Made by a program: the position numbers and the translations under genes. The notes under the pieces were generated by a model, which did no database searches, was not told the DNA's origin, and saw only the letters and a list, made by a program, of their open reading frames with translations. From NCBI GenBank assembly GCA_002690445.1, contig NZER01000376.1:1-6023 (forward strand): a stretch of 6,023 bases of DNA, read 5' to 3'. This document shows, one piece after another, positions 1-5,962 of the stretch (position 1 is its first letter; each line of letters begins with the position of its first letter). The stretch comes from Candidatus Pacearchaeota archaeon (GTDB taxonomy: Archaea > Nanoarchaeota > Nanoarchaeia > Pacearchaeales > GW2011-AR1).

Positions 1-401
1 TTCCTCAGTTTACTGCAAAGACATTTGCTCGGCCGACATTCACTCAAGAAGCTGTTACAATTGATTATATTAATAGTAAAAGATATTTGGCTGGTAAGTT
101 TGAGTGGGGTACTGTGGCGATGACTCTTCACGATCCTATCGCACCATCGGCGGCCCAGAAGGTAATGGAATGGGCGCGACTAGCTCATGAAACAATTTCT
201 GGTCGTGATGGCTATGCTGCTTTTTATAAGAAAGATTTTTCTTTGCACTTGATGGACCCTGTGGGCGTTACAGTTGAACAGTGGGATATTAAAGGCGCAT
301 TTATTACTGATGCCGATTTTGGTGGATTAGATTATACAAGTGGTGAGCCGATTGAAATTTCTATTACGGTTCGTCCTGACGAATGCATTCTGAGATACTA
401 G
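1..401 (+). CDS. Tail tube protein, gp19-like (5' truncated)
   Basis: This is the inner tail tube subunit, which forms the stacked hexameric rings DNA passes through. The frame is already open at base 3 and stays open for 132 codons to TAG 399-401, so the gene begins upstream of the window. A TTG at 87 could be called as a start, but the codons before it read as good protein (FARPTFTQEAVTIDYINSKRY), so it is not the real start. The visible part has the layout I remember for T4 gp19: a region like KRYLAGKFEWGTVAMTLHD (T4 has a Trp/Thr-Val stretch here), a helix around a Val-x-x-Trp, then a strand pattern ending in WDIKGAFITDADFG and a C-terminal ISITVRPDECIL strand. T4 gp19 is 163 aa, so roughly 30-45 residues are missing. 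The family call rests on remembered pattern similarity, not on a search. A paralogous tube-like protein is a less likely alternative. Confidence 0.85.
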   Translation, partial: PQFTAKTFARPTFTQEAVTIDYINSKRYLAGKFEWGTVAMTLHDPIAPSAAQKVMEWARLAHETISGRDGYAAFYKKDFSLHLMDPVGVTVEQWDIKGAFITDADFGGLDYTSGEPIEISITVRPDECILRY

Positions 402-410
402 TAGTTTATT

Positions 411-416
411 TATAAT
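411..416 (+). promoter_or_regulatory. Possible -10 / late promoter box (TATAAT)
   Basis: A perfect TATAAT lies in the AT-rich gap 10 bases after the tube stop codon, about 50 bases before the hub-assembly gene. The best -35 candidate at 17-bp spacing (TTCTGA, 388-393) is poor. It could instead be read as a weak T4-type late promoter, whose consensus is TATAAATA. In DNA this AT-rich such boxes arise by chance, so support is low. Confidence 0.25.
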
Positions 417-433
417 CTGTTATTTATTAAAAT

Positions 434-453
434 TTCTTGTAACTATACAAGAA
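434..453 (+). promoter_or_regulatory. Hairpin abutting the ribosome binding site
   Basis: TTCTTGTA (434-441) pairs perfectly over 8 bp with TACAAGAA (446-453), leaving a 4-base loop ACTA. The last stem base is the first A of the Shine-Dalgarno AGGAG (453-457) of the next gene. It is AT-rich and followed by GGAG before a run of five T, so it is a weak terminator at best. A role in translation control or mRNA processing between the abundant tube protein and its low-copy neighbour is an inference. Confidence 0.4.
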
Positions 454-457
454 GGAG
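453..457 (+). promoter_or_regulatory. Ribosome binding site that fixes the start at 467
   Basis: AGGAG sits 9 bases before ATG 467. The in-frame TTG at 461 has only 3 bases of spacing and cannot be the start. The ATG is therefore preferred, giving 299 rather than 301 residues. Confidence 0.8.
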
Positions 458-466
458 TTTTTGAAT

Positions 467-1366
467 ATGAGTGAAGGCAAAGCTGCAGCTGTAGAATTTG
501 AAGAAGATAACGCTTCTACGCAGATAGACCCGCAAGAGATTAACAGTAACCCCGAAGATTATGCAAAAAAAATTGCAGCTGATAGGGCTACTGAATATGA
601 TCAAATGGCGGGTTTTTCTGTGCCTAGAGACTTTGTTATGCTCCCATCCAAGGGAAAAATATATCCAACCGGTAGTCCTTTACATAATTTGGAAGAGATT
701 GAAGTAAGACATTTGACGGCTGCTGATGAAGATATTTTAACATCGCGTTCTTTGTTGAGAAGCGGCAAAGCTATTGATGCTATGCTCAACAATGTCATAC
801 TTAATAAAACTATTAATACTGAAGATCTTATTTCTGGTGATAAAAATGCTATTCTTACTTTTTTAAGAATTACGGGATATGGTCCGGAATATCCAGTTGA
901 TATTGATTGTCCCGATTGTGATGAGAGTATTAAACATGAGTTTGATCTAAGTCAATTAAAGATGAGATTTCTAGATGTTGAACCTGCAGGAGAGGGGGAA
1001 AATAGATTTTATTTTGAAATGCCATCTGGTATTCATATTGAATTTAAACTATTAAATAGCGCAGAAGATAATCAAATTACTGAAGAAGCTGATAAGCTTA
1101 AGAAGATGACAAACTCTCCATTTGAAAAAAATATAACTACCAAGTTAAAGTACCAAATTATCTCGGTTAATGGAGATACAAATAGAGCTACCATTGGTCA
1201 ATTTGTAGATAATATGAATGTGCGAGATTCTCGTGCTTATCGTAAATATCTTGATGAGATAGAACCAGATGTTGATATGAATCAAGAATTTAAGTGTCCT
1301 TTATGTGGACATAGTGGGGAGGTGGAAATACCGATTACGGTAGGTTTCTTTTGGCCTGAGTCATAA
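467..1366 (+). CDS. T4 gp26/gp51-type baseplate hub assembly protein (tail chaperone-like)
   Basis: This 299-aa protein is probably an assembly factor for the tail hub or tape measure. An acidic, low-complexity leader (residues 1-45) precedes the conserved core: VMLPSKGKIYP (57-67), then a charged stretch with VRHLTAADEDIL (80-91), a helix, SGDKNAILTFLRITGYGPEY (123-142), and a first CPDC pair (C148, C151). A strand-rich middle follows, then a second pair CPLC (C277, C280), and the protein ends GFFWPES. The four cysteines could bind one zinc as a split zinc ribbon. This layout matches what I recall of the T4 baseplate hub family (gp26/gp51 type), whose members are usually 200-240 aa, so this one is long at the N-terminus. 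It sits between tube and tape measure, where many phages keep their tail chaperones, and its 3' end overlaps an open +1 frame that may extend it. gp26 and gp51 cannot be told apart by eye. Confidence 0.7.
   Translation: MSEGKAAAVEFEEDNASTQIDPQEINSNPEDYAKKIAADRATEYDQMAGFSVPRDFVMLPSKGKIYPTGSPLHNLEEIEVRHLTAADEDILTSRSLLRSGKAIDAMLNNVILNKTINTEDLISGDKNAILTFLRITGYGPEYPVDIDCPDCDESIKHEFDLSQLKMRFLDVEPAGEGENRFYFEMPSGIHIEFKLLNSAEDNQITEEADKLKKMTNSPFEKNITTKLKYQIISVNGDTNRATIGQFVDNMNVRDSRAYRKYLDEIEPDVDMNQEFKCPLCGHSGEVEIPITVGFFWPES
1349..1354 (+). promoter_or_regulatory. Candidate +1 programmed frameshift site (TTT_TGG)
   Basis: The gp26-like gene reads GGT TTC TTT TGG CCT GAG TCA TAA at its end. A Phe tRNA on TTT 1349-1351 can move one base forward to TTT 1350-1352 with full re-pairing, entering the frame that is open from 1344 to 1583. 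Every other codon in the 20-base overlap gives mismatched re-pairing after a +1 or -2 shift. A purine-rich GGGGAGGTGG (1316-1325) lies upstream, but about 24 bases away, farther than known stimulatory Shine-Dalgarno elements. The site is inferred, not proven. Confidence 0.45.
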
Positions 1367-1583
1367 TCATAAAAACTATATTTTTGAAGAATGCTTTTAT
1401 TGTGTTTATTATGGTCATTTAAGTTTTACTGAGGCGTATAATATGCCTGTCTTTCGGAGAAGGTGGTGGCTGGATAAGATTAGTGAAATAAACGAAGAAG
1501 AAAATAAGAAAAATATGCAACCCGCTGTGATGCCACAACCAGCTAAATCAAGAATAACCCGTGCAAGAGATGTGGGACGTTAA
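1353..1583 (+). CDS. Frameshifted C-terminal extension of the gp26-like protein (or separate small ORF)
   Basis: The +1 frame relative to the gp26-like gene is open from just after a TAG at 1341 to TAA 1581-1583. Read from 1353 it gives 76 residues with strong protein character: NYIFEECFYCVYYGHLSFTEA, then YNMPVFRRRWWLDKI, then an acidic/basic helix and a polar, basic tail with MPQPAKSR. Joined at Phe295 of the upstream protein it would make a 371-aa product. Small ORFs with an 'aromatic stretch, YxMP, RRRWW/F, helix' plan are, as I remember, common next to gp26-like genes and before tape measures. The first ATG is at 1443 and has a GAGG (1431-1434) at 8-base spacing, so a separate 46-aa protein is possible. 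That start would discard the conserved-looking aromatic stretch, so I prefer the fusion. A sequencing or assembly indel would also explain the picture. Confidence 0.55.
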   Translation, partial: GLSHNHKNYIFEECFYCVYYGHLSFTEAYNMPVFRRRWWLDKISEINEEENKKNMQPAVMPQPAKSRITRARDVGR

Positions 1584-1588
1584 TAATT

Positions 1589-1629
1589 TATCCCCTTATA
1601 AAATTTTAATATAAGGGGATATTTATTTA
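1589..1629 (+). terminator. Hairpin terminator or attenuator after the chaperone genes
   Basis: TATCCCCTTATA (1589-1600) pairs perfectly over 12 bp with TATAAGGGGATA (1610-1621) around a 9-base loop, followed by TTTATTTA. Position right after TAA 1583 fits a Rho-independent terminator. The T tract is broken by an A, so read-through into the small ORF and tape measure is likely, making partial attenuation or an RNA processing/stability role plausible. The stem is an inverted repeat, so it could also act on the other strand. Confidence 0.65.
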
Positions 1630-1655
1630 TGTAAAACTTTATATGGAGAATTAAT

Positions 1656-1949
1656 ATGGCACTGCCCGCGGGAGCGCAAATAGTAGATCCCTTTGCTGAA
1701 AAAGAAGGTGGGATGAGTTTAGGTAGTTTAGCCAAGACTGCGCTCGCAGGACTTGGTATTCATTCTGCTATTGATTTTTTTCGTAAGAAATCTTCTGATA
1801 AGACTACGATCCAAGACAAAAGAAATAAAGATGAATTAAAGCAAATAGAAAAAGAAATAAAAAAGAATAAAAAGTTACAACAGAAAATGAATGCAAAAGG
1901 AATGACTCTTGACGATGTACTTCGTCAAATGAAGAAAAATAGAAAGTAA
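1656..1949 (+). CDS. Small basic protein of unknown function, upstream of tape measure
   Basis: This 97-aa protein is not one I recognise. The start is ATG 1656, with GGAGAA (1645-1650) 5 bases upstream. Residues 1-20 are a Pro/Gly-containing leader. Residues 21-43 (from SLGSLAKTALAGLG to the IDFF) form a small, mildly hydrophobic helix. Residues 48-80 are a Lys/Glu-rich stretch with coiled-coil character (KQIEKEIKKNKKLQQK), and the C-terminus (GMTLDDVLRQMKKNRK) looks like a second short helix. It is strongly basic, with about 18 lysines. There is no signal peptide or cysteine. It lies between the hairpin at 1589 and the tape measure, which starts 5 bases after its stop, so the two are probably translationally coupled. 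A role as a partner or chaperone of the tape measure is a guess from position only. Confidence 0.8.
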   Translation: MALPAGAQIVDPFAEKEGGMSLGSLAKTALAGLGIHSAIDFFRKKSSDKTTIQDKRNKDELKQIEKEIKKNKKLQQKMNAKGMTLDDVLRQMKKNRK

Positions 1950-1954
1950 TATAA

Positions 1955-4900
1955 ATGGCAAACGGCAACGGTAGCAGCGACATTGGTAATCAACTCGCTG
2001 GAGTAAACGAAGGTTTAGATCGTTTTCTGGAAGCTTTAGATGCTTCTAGTATGGGGTTAGGAAGCCAGGATGCGCTCAAAAAGATACAAGCCCGCGCCGA
2101 AATAAAAAGGTTAGATCAAGAAAAGCGTTTTAAAACAAAAATAGAAAAGATGGAAAAAACTCGCCTTAAACAACTTACTGAATCCATTAAAAGTATGAAA
2201 ATATTCAATAAGAATATGGGTGATATGGCCAAGAAGGGATTGAGTAAGGGCATGGGTATGATTAAGGGGGCAATGAAAGCAGGAGCAATTGGCGCTTTGG
2301 TTGTAGGTATAAAGGCTATTGTAGATGGAATGTTACAAATTGATGGAATGATGGCTAAGGTAGTAGCAGGCACAGGCCGATTGCGTTCAGGATTACAGGG
2401 TATACGCGGAGATATACTAGAAGTAAGCGATAGAATGTCTTACTTAGGTGTAACTATGGAGCACGCAGGCGCAGAAGCTGTCAATTTATCACAACAGTTT
2501 GGTAGAATATCAATGGTTACAAGTGATCTCATAGAATTAAGCTTACAAATGCAAAAGGGTTTTGGGATGAGTGCTGAGTCTACCGGCCAAATACTAGAGT
2601 CTCTTACTAGAATAAATGTTGATGCCAAAGAATTCGTTTTATCTCTTAGAGAAGGCGCAGTGATGGCTGGCACTAATGTTGCTTTGGTTATGAGAAATAT
2701 TGCTACAATAACTAAAGATATATCTGTTCAAAATAGTAGATCAGTTGAAAGTCTTAAAGAAATGGCCATACAAGCTGCGAGAGCAGGGGTAGGAGTAGAA
2801 GAATTAAATAAAATGGGTGATGCTTTTACGGACCCTGCACAAATTGGTGAAAATATTGGTAAAGCGGCTCAAGTACTAGGAGGAAGTATAGGGAAACTTA
2901 ATCCCTTTAAGTTATGGAATCTTGCTGATCAGCCATCACAGATAGGTAAGTTGAATGAAACAGTTTTAAGTCACTTGGGAACTACTGTAAAATTAAGTAA
3001 AGAAGGCAATCTTGTGATGCAAGACGGAACGGAGATCCGTAGACATCAACTCAAAGCAATGACTGATCTTAGCGGTATGACGGGAGAAGCCACTCTAAGG
3101 CTTTTAAAACAGCATGAACAATGGGTGGCTATTGGTCACGTAACCGATCTCCAAGGTAAGAACTTAACAAAAAATGCAGGGACGTGGGCTGATATCCAAG
3201 ATATGGCACTGGAAGCATCGAAATGGGAAGACGCGACCGAAAAAGATGCTAAAAAACGGGTCAAACTTGATGACGAGGCCCAAAAGAAAAAATATAAGGA
3301 TTTATTAATAGAAATGAAGCAATACGGCAAGATTAGTAAGGAAGTTGCCGCGGTGCGAAAACAACGCGAACAAGAAGCTAAAGTTGCAGATGCTATGAAT
3401 CAAACAATTAGGGAAAGCCAAACCATCCTTGAGAGAGTAAAACACATTTTCTTTGGTGTGTTTAGTGATATCACTAAAGAAATGGGTGAACTATTTGGAT
3501 TTGACAGCAATGATCCAGATAGTTTGCGTGCTACGATAGATGGGCTTTCTAAATACATTAAAGATGCATTAGATATGGGCAGCTTTGCGGAAGATGTTAA
3601 TGCTACGGAAGGTATGAATAAATTTGAGGCGGCTTGGGAGCAGCTCAAAAAGAGAATGTTGCCAATTTTTAATGACATTGCTGCATCTCTTGGCCAAGCC
3701 CTTGCCGCCGGTATTGGTAACGCCTTCGACGCGTGGTGGAATGATTCAACTGCTGGTAAAGTTTGGAACGCTATTTTTAGTGAAAATGTTGCAGAAGCCG
3801 CGGTAGTTGGTGGTGCCGTTGGTGGCGGGGTGCCGGGCGCTGTTATCGGAAGCCAGATCCAGATCGCCTCAAATTTATATGATGCATTCAAAGAAACACA
3901 AGAAGAAGCCCAAGCTGAATTGGTGGCGAAGGAAAAACAACTTGAAGGTCTGGAGTATAATGAAGCCAACTTTGACCTGATAACAGATCTTAGCGAGCAA
4001 ATTCTTGAATTGCAGTCGAGCATCGCTGAGAGAGAAGCTGCAGCGAATCCAGAAGCGGAACTTGCCAAAGGTGGTCTTGTCACTCGTCCTACTCATGCAT
4101 TAATAGGTGAAGCAGGTCCAGAATTAGTGTTACCTTTAGGTGGTGGTGCAACAAGAATATTACCGTTAAGTGGCACTCAAAGATTTCAAGATGGTGGCGA
4201 TATTATTCCATTAAGTGCGGGTATGTTTACCGGTATTACTACAACTGGCGGTGGGTTAACGGGTTCGGGTTCAGAGGCACGGCGGTCGGAAGTCGCTGCA
4301 GCTAATATGGCAGAAACAAGGCGTCAACAAGCACCTATGATGGAATATTGGCGAAGAGAATATGATAGACGCTTGGATGAAATGACCGACCGCGATAAAG
4401 CAAATAGAAAAAGTTGGCAAGACTATGCTAAGCAATTCTTTTTAAAGTATGAAACCGAAGTTGGTGTTGCGTTAGGTAAGGCTTTTGGGACGGGCCCGGC
4501 AGGCAAAGAAATGTCAAAAGCTCTTATGACAGGAATGAATGCGTGGTCTAATGGAGCAAGTGCTAAAGAGGGATTATCATTAGGTATTCGTGCCGGACTT
4601 ACTGAGTCTATGAAAGAGGGCGGCACGATGGATAAGTTTTTCAAGAGACATGATAATGTATTAATGACTGGCTTACAAGAAGGGTTACAGACTTTTGCTC
4701 GTACAGGAAGTTTGAAACAAGCAGGTAGAAGTATAGTTGCAGGGGGTGCGCGCGCTATTGCTAAAAAGTATATGGGTGATAAGGCAATGGGCGCTGCCGC
4801 ACAATATATGGGTCAGGCAGCAGGTGGAAGAGTTGTTAATAGTCCTGGTTTATTTATGGCTGGCGAAGGCGGGAACCGCGAAATTATTGTTCCTACGGAT

Positions 4901-5953
4901 AGAATACGGAAGGGATTACCCATTAATTCAAGCGTAGCTCATGAGTTATCTTCTATTGGTGTTCCGGGATATCAAGATGGCTTTGCAGACAGTTTTAAAG
5001 GCAAATCAAACCCACCGCCGAAGCCACCTCCGGCTTTGGGTATTCCAAAGGGGCAAACCCTATCTTCGGGTGGATATGGAGCTGGCGTCAGCGGAAGATT
5101 TTCTGAAATGGGTGGTTTTGGTGGAATGGCCAAAGCTGGTGGTGCAGGTGCTTTAATGTCGTTTGCGGATACTTTTCAACAAACTGGTAGTTGGGGGCAA
5201 GCAGCGACCGCTGGTGTTGGCTCAGGTGCAGGTGTTGGAATTGGAATGGGATTAACTGCTCTTGGCGTACCTCCACCCTTAAGCACGATGGCTGGACAAT
5301 TTGCAGGTCAATTAATAACTAAGGGTCTAAATAAAGCGTTTGGATTAACAGGTGGTTATGGTAAAGGTAGAAGGCGCGCTGCAAAATCTATAGAACAACA
5401 TATTAAGTCAGGTGGAGTGTTTGATTTTGGCCAACCCTCTGGTTTAACACAAGCTGTTAATTTAGCTATCGGTGGTAGAGAAAAAACTCCTACCGAATCA
5501 AACTATCAAAAGTTAGTGGATAGATTAAATAAGATTAAAGGTTTAGCAAGAGCGGGTGTTGATGCCACAGGCATGATTGGATTAGCGACCGGTAAAATTA
5601 CTGGACCACGAGCTATGGATACGTATAAAAAAATGAATATAGCTTTATACGGTTCTGCAGCGGGTGATAAATATATGAAGGCCGTCGCGATGCCACAATT
5701 AGGACGGGGTGGTATTGTAACAAAACCCACCATCGCTACTGTTGGAGAAGGCGGCCCCGAAATGATTGTTCCGTTGCATGAACAACGAACAGCTAATGAT
5801 AATTTGTTAAAAGAAATGAAAGAACAGAATAAGTTAATGAAGACAATGATAAAGACACAAAAAGAAACTGGAAGTGCAGATATTATTATGGACGGTAGAA
5901 AAGTAGCGGAAGCGGTTAGTGAAAACTTTTACGACATTGGTACAGGAATATAG
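1955..5953 (+). CDS. Tail tape measure protein
   Basis: This 1332-aa protein would fill the tail tube, set its length and move with the DNA at infection. It holds the role of T4 gp29 (590 aa) but is more than twice as long. Charged helix fills residues 40-80, and a hydrophobic segment (108-127, GAIGALVVGIKAIVDG) follows. Residues 130-345 form the helical domain typical of tape measures. Residues 410-490 are charged coiled coil. A Gly/Ala-rich hydrophobic stretch (612-632) is followed by another coiled coil (643-697). The C-terminal half has three GG-x-V...P...GE-x-G-x-E...VP motifs at 706-728, 957-980 and 1252-1274, a Pro-rich hinge (1019-1027), and a closing DGRKVAEAVSE near the C-terminus, which is common in tape measures. 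I see no peptidase or lysozyme motif. ATG 1955 has only a weak AGAAAG ahead and overlaps no other gene, so coupling to the 97-aa ORF is likely. By the usual 1.5 Å per residue the tail would be about 200 nm. Confidence 0.92.
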   Translation: MANGNGSSDIGNQLAGVNEGLDRFLEALDASSMGLGSQDALKKIQARAEIKRLDQEKRFKTKIEKMEKTRLKQLTESIKSMKIFNKNMGDMAKKGLSKGMGMIKGAMKAGAIGALVVGIKAIVDGMLQIDGMMAKVVAGTGRLRSGLQGIRGDILEVSDRMSYLGVTMEHAGAEAVNLSQQFGRISMVTSDLIELSLQMQKGFGMSAESTGQILESLTRINVDAKEFVLSLREGAVMAGTNVALVMRNIATITKDISVQNSRSVESLKEMAIQAARAGVGVEELNKMGDAFTDPAQIGENIGKAAQVLGGSIGKLNPFKLWNLADQPSQIGKLNETVLSHLGTTVKLSKEGNLVMQDGTEIRRHQLKAMTDLSGMTGEATLRLLKQHEQWVAIGHVTDLQGKNLTKNAGTWADIQDMALEASKWEDATEKDAKKRVKLDDEAQKKKYKDLLIEMKQYGKISKEVAAVRKQREQEAKVADAMNQTIRESQTILERVKHIFFGVFSDITKEMGELFGFDSNDPDSLRATIDGLSKYIKDALDMGSFAEDVNATEGMNKFEAAWEQLKKRMLPIFNDIAASLGQALAAGIGNAFDAWWNDSTAGKVWNAIFSENVAEAAVVGGAVGGGVPGAVIGSQIQIASNLYDAFKETQEEAQAELVAKEKQLEGLEYNEANFDLITDLSEQILELQSSIAEREAAANPEAELAKGGLVTRPTHALIGEAGPELVLPLGGGATRILPLSGTQRFQDGGDIIPLSAGMFTGITTTGGGLTGSGSEARRSEVAAANMAETRRQQAPMMEYWRREYDRRLDEMTDRDKANRKSWQDYAKQFFLKYETEVGVALGKAFGTGPAGKEMSKALMTGMNAWSNGASAKEGLSLGIRAGLTESMKEGGTMDKFFKRHDNVLMTGLQEGLQTFARTGSLKQAGRSIVAGGARAIAKKYMGDKAMGAAAQYMGQAAGGRVVNSPGLFMAGEGGNREIIVPTDRIRKGLPINSSVAHELSSIGVPGYQDGFADSFKGKSNPPPKPPPALGIPKGQTLSSGGYGAGVSGRFSEMGGFGGMAKAGGAGALMSFADTFQQTGSWGQAATAGVGSGAGVGIGMGLTALGVPPPLSTMAGQFAGQLITKGLNKAFGLTGGYGKGRRRAAKSIEQHIKSGGVFDFGQPSGLTQAVNLAIGGREKTPTESNYQKLVDRLNKIKGLARAGVDATGMIGLATGKITGPRAMDTYKKMNIALYGSAAGDKYMKAVAMPQLGRGGIVTKPTIATVGEGGPEMIVPLHEQRTANDNLLKEMKEQNKLMKTMIKTQKETGSADIIMDGRKVAEAVSENFYDIGTGI
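4070..4138 (+). repeat. Tape measure GG-V-P-GE-GPE-VPL motif, copy 1
   Basis: Residues 706-728 of the tape measure read GGLVTRPTHALIGEAGPELV then LPL. It follows the coiled coil 643-697 and opens the Gly-rich C-terminal half. Motifs of this kind recur in phage tape measure proteins as I remember them, but their function is not known to me. Confidence 0.8.
4823..4894 (+). repeat. Tape measure GG-V-P-GE-GPE-VPL motif, copy 2 (divergent)
   Basis: Residues 957-980 read GGRVVNSPGLFMAGEGGNRE then IIVP. It keeps GG, the central Pro, GEGG, Glu and VP, but has Asn-Arg in place of the Pro before Glu and one extra residue, and lacks the closing Leu. It follows the Lys-rich helical repeats A and B. Confidence 0.7.
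5708..5776 (+). repeat. Tape measure GG-V-P-GE-GPE-VPL motif, copy 3
   Basis: Residues 1252-1274 read GGIVTKPTIATVGEGGPEMI then VPL. It is closest to copy 1 at the protein level (GG-x-VT-x-PT-x-A-x-x-GE-x-GPE) yet differs in many codons, so the copies are old and not a recent DNA duplication. Confidence 0.8.
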
Positions 5954-5962
5954 AGAGTAAAT

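Noticed and set aside
87..401. TTG 87 as the start of a 104-aa tube protein
   Set aside because: The frame is open to the window edge and the upstream residues fit the gp19 pattern; TTG 87 is simply an internal Leu codon.
1355..1358. CCT_G as the frameshift site, by analogy with Listeria phage PSA
   Set aside because: Moving the Pro tRNA from CCT to CTG mismatches at the second base, whereas TTT_T six bases earlier re-pairs fully.
1437..1442. TATAAT box inside the +1 frame before ATG 1443
   Set aside because: It encodes Tyr-Asn in a coding stretch and has no convincing -35 partner; treated as coincidence.
1629..1634. ATG-TAA minimal start-stop after the hairpin
   Set aside because: It has no ribosome binding site and such pairs are common in AT-rich gaps.
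1950..1957. TATAAATG, one base off the T4 late promoter consensus
   Set aside because: It overlaps the tape measure start codon, so a promoter here would make a transcript lacking that start; the AT-rich gap makes chance likely.
3400..4083. Open frame of 227 codons on the - strand inside the tape measure gene
   Set aside because: It is fully antisense to a strong coding frame, its translation is Ser/Ala/Leu-rich as expected for a shadow of Gly/Ala/Glu codons, and there is no RBS or spacing consistent with a gene.
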